Positions 1 through 5,448 of a DNA stretch of 8,977 nucleotides are shown here, in pieces. Where the stretch lies: the NCBI GenBank assembly GCA_035551935.1, contig DASZMJ010000628.1, positions 1 to 8,977 on the forward strand, in the 5' to 3' direction. Below the pieces are notes generated by a model. It had not been told where the DNA came from. It did not search any database and saw nothing but the letters and a program-made list of their open reading frames with translations. Source of the stretch: DASZMJ01 sp035551935 (GTDB taxonomy: Bacteria > Planctomycetota > Planctomycetia > Isosphaerales > Isosphaeraceae). How positions within the stretch are numbered: position 1 is the first letter of the stretch; every line of letters starts with the position of its first letter. A program made the position numbers and the translations under genes.

Positions 1-68
1 TCCTCCCGCCAGGCCGCCCGCGCGGCGATCAAGTCGGGCCGGTCCTGCTCGGCCGCCCGCCGCGACTC
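1..68 (-). CDS. IS630-family transposase, start of the -1 frame (ORF B, partial)
   Basis: After a -1 slip at the A-rich heptamer, translation resumes at GAG (68-66) and stays open to the window edge. It reads ESRRAAEQDRPDLIAARAAW and onward. The core AEQDRPD and the following A/R-rich helix are what normally follows the N-terminal domain in IS630 transposases, leading into the DDE domain. The sense of this stretch, compared with the short out-of-style tail in the zero frame, is the main evidence that the full enzyme is made by frameshifting. Only 22 codons are visible, so catalytic residues cannot be checked. Confidence 0.7.
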
Positions 69-403
69 TTTTTTCGCGTGACGCCCAGCCGCCCCGGCGC
101 CCGATGCACGGCCGAGGGGCCGCACGCGACGCCGGCGGCCGCGGCCAGCTCCTCCAGCGTGGCGCCGGCGTCGGCCCGCACCGCGGCGCGGCTCCGCGCC
201 GCGGCGGCCGCGTCGAAGGCCGGCGTCCGCCCGCCGCCGTGGGGCCGCGGGGCGATCGAGCCGGTCTCACGCCGTCGCTTCAGCAGGTCGCGGATCCAGC
301 AGACGCTGACCGAGAAGCGGGCGGCGATCTGCTCGCGCGTCCCGTCGCGGGCGTCGCAGGCGGCGACGACCCGCTCCCGGAGGTCCATCGAGTAGGCCTT
401 CAT
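29..403 (-). CDS. IS630-family transposase, N-terminal DNA-binding part (ORF A, before frameshift)
   Basis: This is the first frame of a cut-and-paste DDE transposase. It opens MKAYSMDLRERVVAACD, and residues about 18-50 form a helix-turn-helix (REQIAARFSVSVCWIRDLL). A linker RRRETGSIAPRPHGGGR follows, then a second winged/HTH segment to about residue 108, an order typical of IS630 transposases. The DDE catalytic domain is absent from this frame; it is expected in the -1 frame entered at 68-74. Read without shifting, the frame ends after 12 more residues at a TGA (29-31). I chose ATG 403 because MKAYS is the usual family N-terminus and AGGGGG lies 8 nt upstream. An in-frame upstream start at 454 would add 17 unrelated residues. 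Identity as IS630 is confident; activity cannot be judged because the element is cut. Confidence 0.88.
   Translation of the reverse strand: MKAYSMDLRERVVAACDARDGTREQIAARFSVSVCWIRDLLKRRRETGSIAPRPHGGGRTPAFDAAAAARSRAAVRADAGATLEELAAAAGVACGPSAVHRAPGRLGVTRKKSRGGRPSRTGPT
68..74 (-). promoter_or_regulatory. Programmed -1 ribosomal frameshift site (A_AAA_AAG)
   Basis: In the zero frame of the transposase the codons are CGA AAA AAG, giving the classic slippery heptamer A_AAA_AAG in the correct phase. Both lysine tRNAs can re-pair after a one-base backward slip. The -1 frame then gives family-like sequence, while the zero frame stops 37 nt later. I did not identify a downstream pseudoknot or an upstream stimulatory Shine-Dalgarno site. 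Confidence 0.75.
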
Positions 404-425
404 CCGGCATGCCCCCTGGCACGCA

Positions 426-454
426 GGAATAACCGAGTCAACCGCCAGAGTCAA
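426..454 (-). promoter_or_regulatory. Candidate promoter of the left transposase
   Basis: On the minus strand TTGACT (454-449) is followed, 17 nt later, by TATTCC (431-426). The -35 box is good and the -10 box weak (3 of 6). Transcription would begin about 16 nt before ATG 403, leaving just enough leader for the AGGGGG ribosome site. A second TTGACT lies at 441-436, so the pair could instead be transposase-binding repeats in the terminal region. Confidence 0.3.
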
Positions 455-466
455 AAGGAAATCGCT

Positions 467-1183
467 CTAACGAATGCGACGGCGGAGCCGGATCGCGACG
501 GCGGAGCCGAGGCCGAGCAGGATGAGGCTGGCGGGCTCGGGGACGGCCTTGGTGCTCGGGGGTAAGGAGGAGGTTCCGCCGTTGCCAACGGAGGGAGGGG
601 ACCCGCTCTCGCTGCCGGCAGAGGGAGGGGTCGGGCCGTTGCCGCCGGGGAGGCCGGTCAGCGACCCCGGAGCGAGGTTCGGGATCGTTCGCGGCGGGAG
701 GATGACCTGAGAGGCCGGCGCGGTGCTGGCCGAGGTCGGCTGCACGACGGGGCCGGGGGGCATGGCGGCGCGGAGGGTCTGGTCCGTCGCCAGTAGGTGG
801 CCGATCTGCGGATGATAATGATCGAACCGCGGCGGGTTCAGGCTGCGCCGCCAGCGGAGATAGTTGATGTAAGGCGTCTCGGGCAGGAGGCCGTTGATCG
901 GGGCGCAGAGGTGTTCCAGGCCGACGCGGAGGCGGATGTCCTGCCCCAGGGCTGGGCCGAGTTTGGGGTGGTAGTGGTCGAACCGGGGCGGGTCGATCGC
1001 GTAGCGGAGCCGGAGCCGGTCGTATTCCTTGGTCGCCGGGAAGAGGCCGTCGGGGCCGCGGTGGCGGAGCCAGTTGGCCTGCATCCGCAGCTCCTCGGCG
1101 TGCGAGATCCCCCGCGCGGCGGCCTCGGCCGCGGCGAGGACGAGGATCGACAGGGCCGCGATCGCGGCCGGTAATCTGCGCAT
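467..1183 (-). CDS. PEP-CTERM sorting-signal secreted protein with a 52-residue internal duplication
   Basis: A 238-residue exported protein of unknown specific role. Residues 1-23 form a signal peptide (MRRLPAAIAALSILVLAAAE core). The C-terminus has the full PEP-CTERM tripartite signal: VPEPAS at 214-219, a hydrophobic stretch 220-231 and an Arg cluster 232-238. In the known pathway, an exosortase processes such proteins at the envelope. The mature part contains two aligned copies offset by 52 residues, about 45-87 and 97-139. Each has a near-identical core, DPPRFDHYHPKLG at 64-76 and NPPRFDHYHPQIG at 116-128. Residues 140-212 are a Pro/Ser/Gly-rich, probably disordered linker. The ATG is preceded by GGAAGGG with 6 nt spacing. 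The TAG stop directly adjoins the left insertion element. I recognise no enzymatic domain; a structural or ligand-binding surface role is a guess. Confidence 0.88.
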   Translation of the reverse strand: MRRLPAAIAALSILVLAAAEAAARGISHAEELRMQANWLRHRGPDGLFPATKEYDRLRLRYAIDPPRFDHYHPKLGPALGQDIRLRVGLEHLCAPINGLLPETPYINYLRWRRSLNPPRFDHYHPQIGHLLATDQTLRAAMPPGPVVQPTSASTAPASQVILPPRTIPNLAPGSLTGLPGGNGPTPPSAGSESGSPPSVGNGGTSSLPPSTKAVPEPASLILLGLGSAVAIRLRRRIR

Positions 1184-1575
1184 GGCTTGCCCTTCCGCAC
1201 CCAGGGACGGTCGAGGCAGTCGATTGTCGATCCCGGCCGCGCGTCGCCGCGCGGGAGCCTCGTGTTACTCGCCCCTCAAGACTTCTACGGCGATCGTTCG
1301 GCTCCGTCCCGAAAAAACGACATCGGCCGGGCGGACCCGACGTTCCTGCGTCGGAGCGTCGGGCGGGGACGGTAGCGGAGTCGGGGGTCCGTGTCAACCG
1401 CGATGGGCGCCTCGCCCCGGCGTCCCTGTTCCGCGGGGAGGGGCTCCTACGAGATTGCCTGGAATTGTTGCCCTTTGTAGGGTGGGCACCGCCCACCGAT
1501 CCCCTTATGCTTCAAGGGGATCGGTGGGCGGTGCCCACCCTTCGAAGCAGGATCCGTCCCCGCGAGCCGGGTCGC
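1184..1575. other. Intergenic spacer between two minus-strand secreted-protein genes
   Basis: These 392 bp hold no convincing gene; reading frames through them are shadows with biased composition. The proximal part (1184-1470) must carry the promoter of the PEP-CTERM gene, but I find no good -35/-10 pair. It includes a small GC-rich repeat in which CCGACG at 1337-1342 can pair with CGTCGG at either 1349-1354 or 1358-1363, giving two competing hairpins. The distal part contains the long perfect palindrome listed separately. Confidence 0.6.
1479..1541. repeat. Perfect 28-bp inverted repeat with 7-nt loop (GGTGGGC-type palindromic element)
   Basis: Positions 1479-1506 and 1514-1541 are exact reverse complements, separated by ATGCTTC. 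Each arm also contains an imperfect sub-palindrome, GGTGGGCACCGCCCACC in the left arm, so several folds are possible. It lies 34 nt past the stop of the Gly/Tyr-rich protein gene and could end its transcript, although no T-run follows. The arm sequence matches a style of short dispersed palindrome that I associate with planctomycete genomes. Whether it is a MITE-like mobile repeat or a terminator cannot be decided from one copy. Confidence 0.9.
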
Positions 1576-1944
1576 TCAGTAACGAGAGTAGCCGCGATAG
1601 CCGCGGTAACGGCCGTAGCCGCGGTAGCCATAGCCGTAGGGGCGGTAGTAGCCGCCGTAATACGGCCGCGGCACAATCACCGGCGCCGGCACGACCACCG
1701 GCGCGGGCACCACGAGCGGATAGCCAGCCCCGAAGCCGGGATAGCCGTAGCCGCCGTAGCGGCCGTAGCCGGGATAGCCGTAGCCACCATAGCCCAGGTT
1801 CACGCCCGTGATCCCGAACCCACCGCCGCCGGGCCCCACGAAACCGAGGGAGAACCCTTGCGCACGCGAGGCCGCGACGCCCGGTCCCAGGCCCCCGATC
1901 GTCACGACACCCGTCACCAGCAGTGCCCGCAGTGATGACCTCAT
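1576..1944 (-). CDS. Small Gly/Tyr-rich exported protein, function unknown
   Basis: A 122-residue protein with a signal peptide (charged MRSSLR, hydrophobic about 7-20, likely cleavage after Ala28 in ASRAQG). The rest is low complexity: glycine-rich 30-50; a tandem 11-residue repeat, YGGYGYPGYGR then YGGYGYPGFGA, at 52-73; a valine-proline stretch with two VVPAP-like units at 78-92; and a Tyr/Gly/Arg tail 95-122. There are 20 tyrosines in all. Such composition is known from secreted structural, adhesive or outer-envelope proteins, but no family function is established here. The ATG has an AAAGGA ribosome site 8 nt upstream. It is separated from its neighbours by 179 bp upstream and 392 bp downstream, so it is probably transcribed alone. 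The arginine-rich tail suggests contact with an acidic partner such as uronate-containing polysaccharide; that is inference only. Confidence 0.8.
   Translation of the reverse strand: MRSSLRALLVTGVVTIGGLGPGVAASRAQGFSLGFVGPGGGGFGITGVNLGYGGYGYPGYGRYGGYGYPGFGAGYPLVVPAPVVVPAPVIVPRPYYGGYYRPYGYGYRGYGRYRGYRGYSRY
1726..1791 (-). repeat. Two tandem 33-bp coding repeats in the Gly/Tyr-rich gene
   Basis: Codons 52-62 and 63-73 repeat an 11-residue unit (YGGYGYPG followed by YGR or FGA), seen as two adjacent 33-bp DNA copies differing at a few positions. This indicates recent tandem duplication by slippage or unequal recombination and predicts length variation between strains. Confidence 0.75.
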
Positions 1945-2123
1945 GGCTCGTCCTTTCCCTTTCTCGATGGAACCGACCGCGCCATCGCAGTTCCCGTCCC
2001 ACCCTTATGCAGACCTCGTGCCGCCCTCGAAATCATCACGAGAAAGGACAGAACTCAAAGAACGATCACCATTTGCAACAAGACGACCGGCCCACTGTCG
2101 CGGCCCTTGGGTCGCCAGAAAAC

Positions 2124-3734
2124 TCATCTCCGACCGAGCCGGGGGAGGAGGATCGCGAGGCGTTGAAGCCAGAGGCGGCGGTCGTCGGGGGTGAGCAAGG
2201 TGACCCAGGCGAGGACGAGGAAGCCGATCGCGGAGAGCCCCAGCGCGGTGAAGAGCGTGAGCCAGTGCGTCGGGGGGAAGGCCCGCGCCAGAAGGAAGAG
2301 GACTGCGGCGTAGGGGAGACCCACGAGCAACGGCCGGCCGACGGCGCCGACGAGGTCGGCCGGGGCGATCCCGAAGGTCCGGCGTAAGAGCAGCGGCAAC
2401 GCCCACAACAGGACCGCCACAAGGCCCGTCGTCGTCCCGAGCAACGGGCCGACCAGGGCCGCGCGGGGGCCCAGCGCGCGCTGCAAGAGGAAGGTCGCGC
2501 CGACGCTGATCGTCACGTTCAGGGCCGTCGCCGCCACGATCGGCGGGAGCACGATCCGAACCTTCCCCGTGCCGCCGAAGCAGAAGCTCCAGAGGTTCGT
2601 CACGCCGAGCAGGAAGGAGTTGGTGGTCGCGACCATGAGCACGACCGGCCCGGCGTAGTCGGCCCGCTGGAACGGGACCCAGAGGTCGAAGAAGGCGTGG
2701 TTGTACGCGGCGATCGGCGCCAGGCCGGCGACGCCGAGGATCGCCACCAGGCGGGTCAGCTCGACGAGCCGGCGGCGGAACAACTCGTCGTCGCCCCGCG
2801 CGTGCAGCTCGGCCAGCCCCGCCCAGACCACGCTGCCGATCCCCTGAAGCTGCCCTTGCGCCAGGACCGCCAGCCGTTGCGTCAGGAAGAGCGCCGTGAC
2901 CTGCTGGGGGCCGTCGGCCAGGACGTTGCCGACGATGATGTAGTCGGTCAAGAGGCCGACCCGGCCGCAGATGTTCATCAGCAACGTCGCCGGGCTGAGG
3001 GACCAGAGCGACCGCCAGACCTGGCCCGAGGGCCGGGTCGTCAGGATCGCCCGGACCAGGCCCGGATGGCGGGCCAGGCCGTCGGCCAGCAACGAGACGG
3101 CGACCAGGGCGTTGGCGAGCACTAGCGCCAGCACTTGCCCCGGCACGCCGCCGACGTGGGTGGCGAAGTACCAGGCCGCCGCCGCCATGACGACGACCTG
3201 ACCGGTCATCAGGAGGTTGATGCGGTAGCCCCGCTGCCGGGCGTCGGCCAGGGCCCGGAACGGCGAGAGGACCAGCAGCACGTAGCCGCCGACGGCGACC
3301 AGCCAGGCCAGCCGGACCTCGCCGACGAGCCCCGGCGGTACCGGCACGAGCCGGTCGACCCAGGGCGCCAGCGACCCGCCGACGATCACGATGGCCACCG
3401 CGATCAGCCCGTAGAGCCGGACCCCCGCGGCCATCGTCCCGCGCAGCGCCGGCTCGTCGCCCCGGCCTGCGGCCCGGGCCAGGAGCGGGGCGAGCGTCCC
3501 GCCCAGGCCGAGCTCCAGCAGGGCGAGGTAGCCGCCGTAATCGAGGATCATCCGCACGGCGCCGTAGCGGACCTGCCCCAGCAATCGGACGACGACGGGC
3601 GTGATCGCCAGCCCGGTGACGGTCGTCACCAGGGTGTAGACGAGCATCGTGCCGAAGCCCCAGGCCGCGGCGCGCGACCGGCTCGGCGGCGGCGCCGTCC
3701 CGGTCCGGCTCGAACTCGCTCCGACCACGCCCAA
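2124..3734 (-). CDS. Wzx/MOP-superfamily polysaccharide flippase
   Basis: An integral membrane protein of 536 residues with about 14 hydrophobic helices, near residues 25-50, 65-87, 103-125, 141-160, 173-192, 198-218, 250-270, 283-305, 328-345, 361-380, 397-418, 425-450, 466-485 and 490-514. Family signs are the N-terminal PVVVRLLGQVRYGAVRMI, which matches the usual R-LG---YG pattern, and LLELGLGGTLAPLLARAAG. These proteins move undecaprenyl-linked oligosaccharides from the inner to the outer leaflet of the cytoplasmic membrane. It follows UDP-glucose dehydrogenase on the same strand, consistent with exopolysaccharide or surface glycan assembly. No ATG lies before the first helix. The frame also opens at TTG 3773 (549 residues), but TTG 3734 has GGAGG 9 nt upstream; GTG 3728 is a third option. 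The exact substrate is unknown, and the start is uncertain by 15 codons. Confidence 0.87.
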   Translation of the reverse strand: MGVVGASSSRTGTAPPPSRSRAAAWGFGTMLVYTLVTTVTGLAITPVVVRLLGQVRYGAVRMILDYGGYLALLELGLGGTLAPLLARAAGRGDEPALRGTMAAGVRLYGLIAVAIVIVGGSLAPWVDRLVPVPPGLVGEVRLAWLVAVGGYVLLVLSPFRALADARQRGYRINLLMTGQVVVMAAAAWYFATHVGGVPGQVLALVLANALVAVSLLADGLARHPGLVRAILTTRPSGQVWRSLWSLSPATLLMNICGRVGLLTDYIIVGNVLADGPQQVTALFLTQRLAVLAQGQLQGIGSVVWAGLAELHARGDDELFRRRLVELTRLVAILGVAGLAPIAAYNHAFFDLWVPFQRADYAGPVVLMVATTNSFLLGVTNLWSFCFGGTGKVRIVLPPIVAATALNVTISVGATFLLQRALGPRAALVGPLLGTTTGLVAVLLWALPLLLRRTFGIAPADLVGAVGRPLLVGLPYAAVLFLLARAFPPTHWLTLFTALGLSAIGFLVLAWVTLLTPDDRRLWLQRLAILLPRLGRR

Positions 3735-3743
3735 GGCCGTCGG

Positions 3744-3748
3744 CCTCC
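3744..3748 (-). promoter_or_regulatory. Shine-Dalgarno site favouring the TTG start at 3734
   Basis: GGAGG on the minus strand lies 9 nt before TTG 3734 and 15 nt before GTG 3728. The upstream TTG at 3773 has no purine-rich site at a suitable distance. This is the reason for the start chosen for the flippase. Confidence 0.5.
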
Positions 3749-3778
3749 ATGGCTCAGCGTCACGCTTCGTCAAGGGAG

Positions 3779-3808
3779 GTCGCCGGCCGGCGACACGGGC
3801 CCGGGCCC
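3779..3808. repeat. Two adjacent perfect palindromes between dehydrogenase and flippase genes
   Basis: Position 3797-3808 is GGGCCCGGGCCC and 3779-3794 is GTCGCCGGCCGGCGAC, both exactly self-complementary and two bases apart. The first begins 4 nt after the dehydrogenase stop codon. As RNA they could fold into two stable hairpins. Neither is followed by a T-run, so they look more like RNA-processing, stability or attenuation elements than a simple terminator. In GC-rich DNA short palindromes occur by chance, but two in tandem within a 78-nt gap is notable. Confidence 0.6.
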
Positions 3809-3812
3809 TCGG

Positions 3813-5153
3813 TCACGCATCGACGGCGACGGCGACCGCCGCCGACTCGGGCCGGGCGCGGCCGATGCCGTGGTAGACGAAGCCCAGCTCGGCCATCCGC
3901 GACGGGTCGTACAGGTTGCGGCCGTCGAAGATCACCGGCTGGCGCATCAGGCCCTTCATCAGGCCGAAGTCGGGGTTGCGGAACTCGTTCCACTCGGTCG
4001 CGATCGCCAGCGCGTCGGCCTGCTCCAGCGTCCCGTAGGGGCGGTCGCAGTAGGTCAGGCGGTCGCCGTAGATCGCGCGGACGTTGGCGATCGCCTCGGG
4101 GTCGTGCACCCGGACCGCGGCGCCCGCGGCCAGAAGCTCGTCGATCAGGACCAAGGCCGGCGCCTCGCGGATGTCGTCGGTCCGGGGCTTGAACGCCAGG
4201 CCCCAGATCGCCACGGTCTTGTCGGCCCCCTGACCCTCGAAATGCTCGAGGATCTTCCGCCCCAGCACGGTCTTCTGCGCCTCGTTGACCGAGTCGACCG
4301 CCTCCATCATCCGCGCCGGCAGGCCGCGGGACTGCGCCATGTGGATGACGGCTCGGATGTCCTTCGGGAAGCAACTGCCGCCGTAGCCGGCGCCGGGGAA
4401 GAGGAAGCTGAAGCCGATCCGCTGGTCGTGGCCGATGCCCCGGCGCACTTCGTTGATGTCGGCGCCGTAGGCCTCGCAGAGGTTGGCCATCTCGTTGATG
4501 AAGCTGATCTTCGTCGCCAGCAGGCAGTTGGCGACATATTTCGTCATCTCGGCCGACTCGGGCGTCATGACCAGGAACGGCCGCTCGGTCCGGAGGAAGG
4601 GCTGATAAAGCTCGCGGAGCCGCTCGGCGACCTCGGGGTTGCGGGCGCCGACGACGACGCGGTCGGGCTTGTTGAAGTCGTCGATCGCCGCCCCTTCCTT
4701 GAGGAACTCGGGGTTGCTGGCGACGTCGAACGGCATGTCGGTCGCCGCGGCGATCCGCCGCGCGAAGGCGGCGTTGGTGCCGACGGGCACGGTACTCTTG
4801 ATGATGATGACCTTGTGGCCGTTGAGGTGTCGGGCGACCTGGTCGCCGACGGCCCAGATGCCGCTGAGGTCGGCGCCGCCGTCGGCCCCCTGGGGCGTGC
4901 CGACGGCGACGAAGACCAGCTCCGCCTCGGCGATGCCGGCGGGCAGGTCGGTCGTGAACCGCAGGCGGCCGTCGCGGGCGTTGCGGTGGACCAATTCGGC
5001 CAGCCCCGGCTCATAAATCGGGACCTGGCCGGCCTCGAGCAGCGCGATCTTGGCGGCGACCTTGTCGACGCAGACCACGTCGTTGCCGCTCTCGGCCAGG
5101 CAGGTGCCCGTCACCAAGCCGACGTAACCAGTCCCGATGACGGCGATCTTCAC
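3813..5153 (-). CDS. ugd: UDP-glucose 6-dehydrogenase
   Basis: It oxidises UDP-glucose twice with NAD+ to UDP-glucuronate in the cytoplasm, supplying an acidic sugar for surface polysaccharides. The 446 residues are the normal family length. The NAD-binding Rossmann fold starts MKIAVIGTGYVGLVTG, with the loop GTGYVG at 7-12 and the acidic ribose ligand Asp30; YEPGL is at 48-52. Further family motifs are KSTVPVGT (119-126), SNPEFLKEG (146-154) and MTKYVANC (203-210), with Lys205 and Asn209. The catalytic site FPGAGYGGSCFPKD has Cys261 and Asp265. The UDP-binding C-terminal domain includes WGLAFKPRTDDIREAP and DGRNLYDP. All key residues are present. It starts at GTG with GGGAG 8 nt upstream. 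It appears to be the first gene of a unit with the flippase 78 nt downstream. The last roughly ten residues are an Ala/Val-rich tail without known role. Confidence 0.96.
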   Translation of the reverse strand: MKIAVIGTGYVGLVTGTCLAESGNDVVCVDKVAAKIALLEAGQVPIYEPGLAELVHRNARDGRLRFTTDLPAGIAEAELVFVAVGTPQGADGGADLSGIWAVGDQVARHLNGHKVIIIKSTVPVGTNAAFARRIAAATDMPFDVASNPEFLKEGAAIDDFNKPDRVVVGARNPEVAERLRELYQPFLRTERPFLVMTPESAEMTKYVANCLLATKISFINEMANLCEAYGADINEVRRGIGHDQRIGFSFLFPGAGYGGSCFPKDIRAVIHMAQSRGLPARMMEAVDSVNEAQKTVLGRKILEHFEGQGADKTVAIWGLAFKPRTDDIREAPALVLIDELLAAGAAVRVHDPEAIANVRAIYGDRLTYCDRPYGTLEQADALAIATEWNEFRNPDFGLMKGLMRQPVIFDGRNLYDPSRMAELGFVYHGIGRARPESAAVAVAVDA

Positions 5154-5448
5154 GATGCCCGCTCCCGTTGCCGCGTCGCGTCGTCCCGAGGGCTGCCGAC
5201 GGTCGGCGGCCCGCCCTCCGGTGCCAGTCTAGGACACGCCCGGAGTGCGACCGCCGCCGCCTCGGCCGGCCATTATCGGCCAGACCCCGCGACATTGACA
5301 AGGTCAGGCCGCGCGGGCCGTTGCCGCAAGCCGACGCCGCGCCGACCCTATCCCGACGCCGTGCCCCGGCCTATGATCGAACGTCGAGGGCCCGGCCCCG
5401 GCGGCGGGGCCGTCAAGCCGTCACCCTCGAAGTCCCCGATGATTCCCC
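5154..5448. other. Divergent intergenic region between dehydrogenase and BatD-like genes
   Basis: These 295 bp separate two outward-facing genes and contain the promoter candidate for the dehydrogenase. Toward the plus-strand gene, TATGAT at 5372-5377 could serve as a -10 box 72 bp before its ATG, but I see no acceptable -35 box at the right distance. No purine-rich ribosome site precedes ATG 5449. No small gene or RNA is recognisable. Confidence 0.5.
5272..5301 (-). promoter_or_regulatory. Candidate sigma-70 promoter of the dehydrogenase-flippase unit
   Basis: On the minus strand TTGTCA (5301-5296) and GATAAT (5277-5272) each match consensus at 5 of 6 bases, with 18 nt between them. Transcription would begin near 5265, giving a leader of about 110 nt before GTG 5153. 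The -35 box overlaps the small inverted repeat TGAC-AAG-GTCA (5296-5306), a possible operator. The -10 box lies in the loop of GGCC-ATTATC-GGCC (5268-5281). This is the best promoter match in the window, but planctomycete promoters are poorly characterised. Confidence 0.5.

Larger units (their letters stand above)
1..467 (-). mobile_element. IS630-family insertion sequence, 5' part (cut by window start)
   Basis: The transposase reading frame on the minus strand identifies the element. Only its promoter-proximal end is in the window; the rest lies before position 1. IS630 elements insert at TA and duplicate it. A TA at 468-469 lies inside the stop codon of the neighbouring gene, and the DNA from 467 downward differs in style from that gene, so I place the element's end at 467. 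This is inference, because the opposite terminal repeat is not visible. Another TA at 430-431 is a less likely boundary, because the TTGACT repeats that appear to drive the transposase lie outside it. Confidence 0.6.

Noticed and set aside
438..1496. A 352-codon frame on the minus strand over the PEP-CTERM gene
   Set aside because: Its product is Arg/Pro-rich without motifs, while the overlapping frame has a signal peptide, internal repeat and PEP-CTERM signal.
1726..1791. Repeat array considered as a CRISPR
   Set aside because: The repeats are in-frame coding duplications without spacers, and no cas genes are present.
2005..3750. A 581-codon minus-strand frame with an ATG start over the flippase
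   Set aside because: It lacks membrane helices and is Arg/Gly/Pro-rich; the alternative frame gives 14 helices and family motifs.
5295..5300. Consensus TTGACA on the plus strand as a -35 box for the BatD-like gene
   Set aside because: No acceptable -10 box follows at 16-18 nt; the same bases fit better as a minus-strand -35 box for the dehydrogenase.
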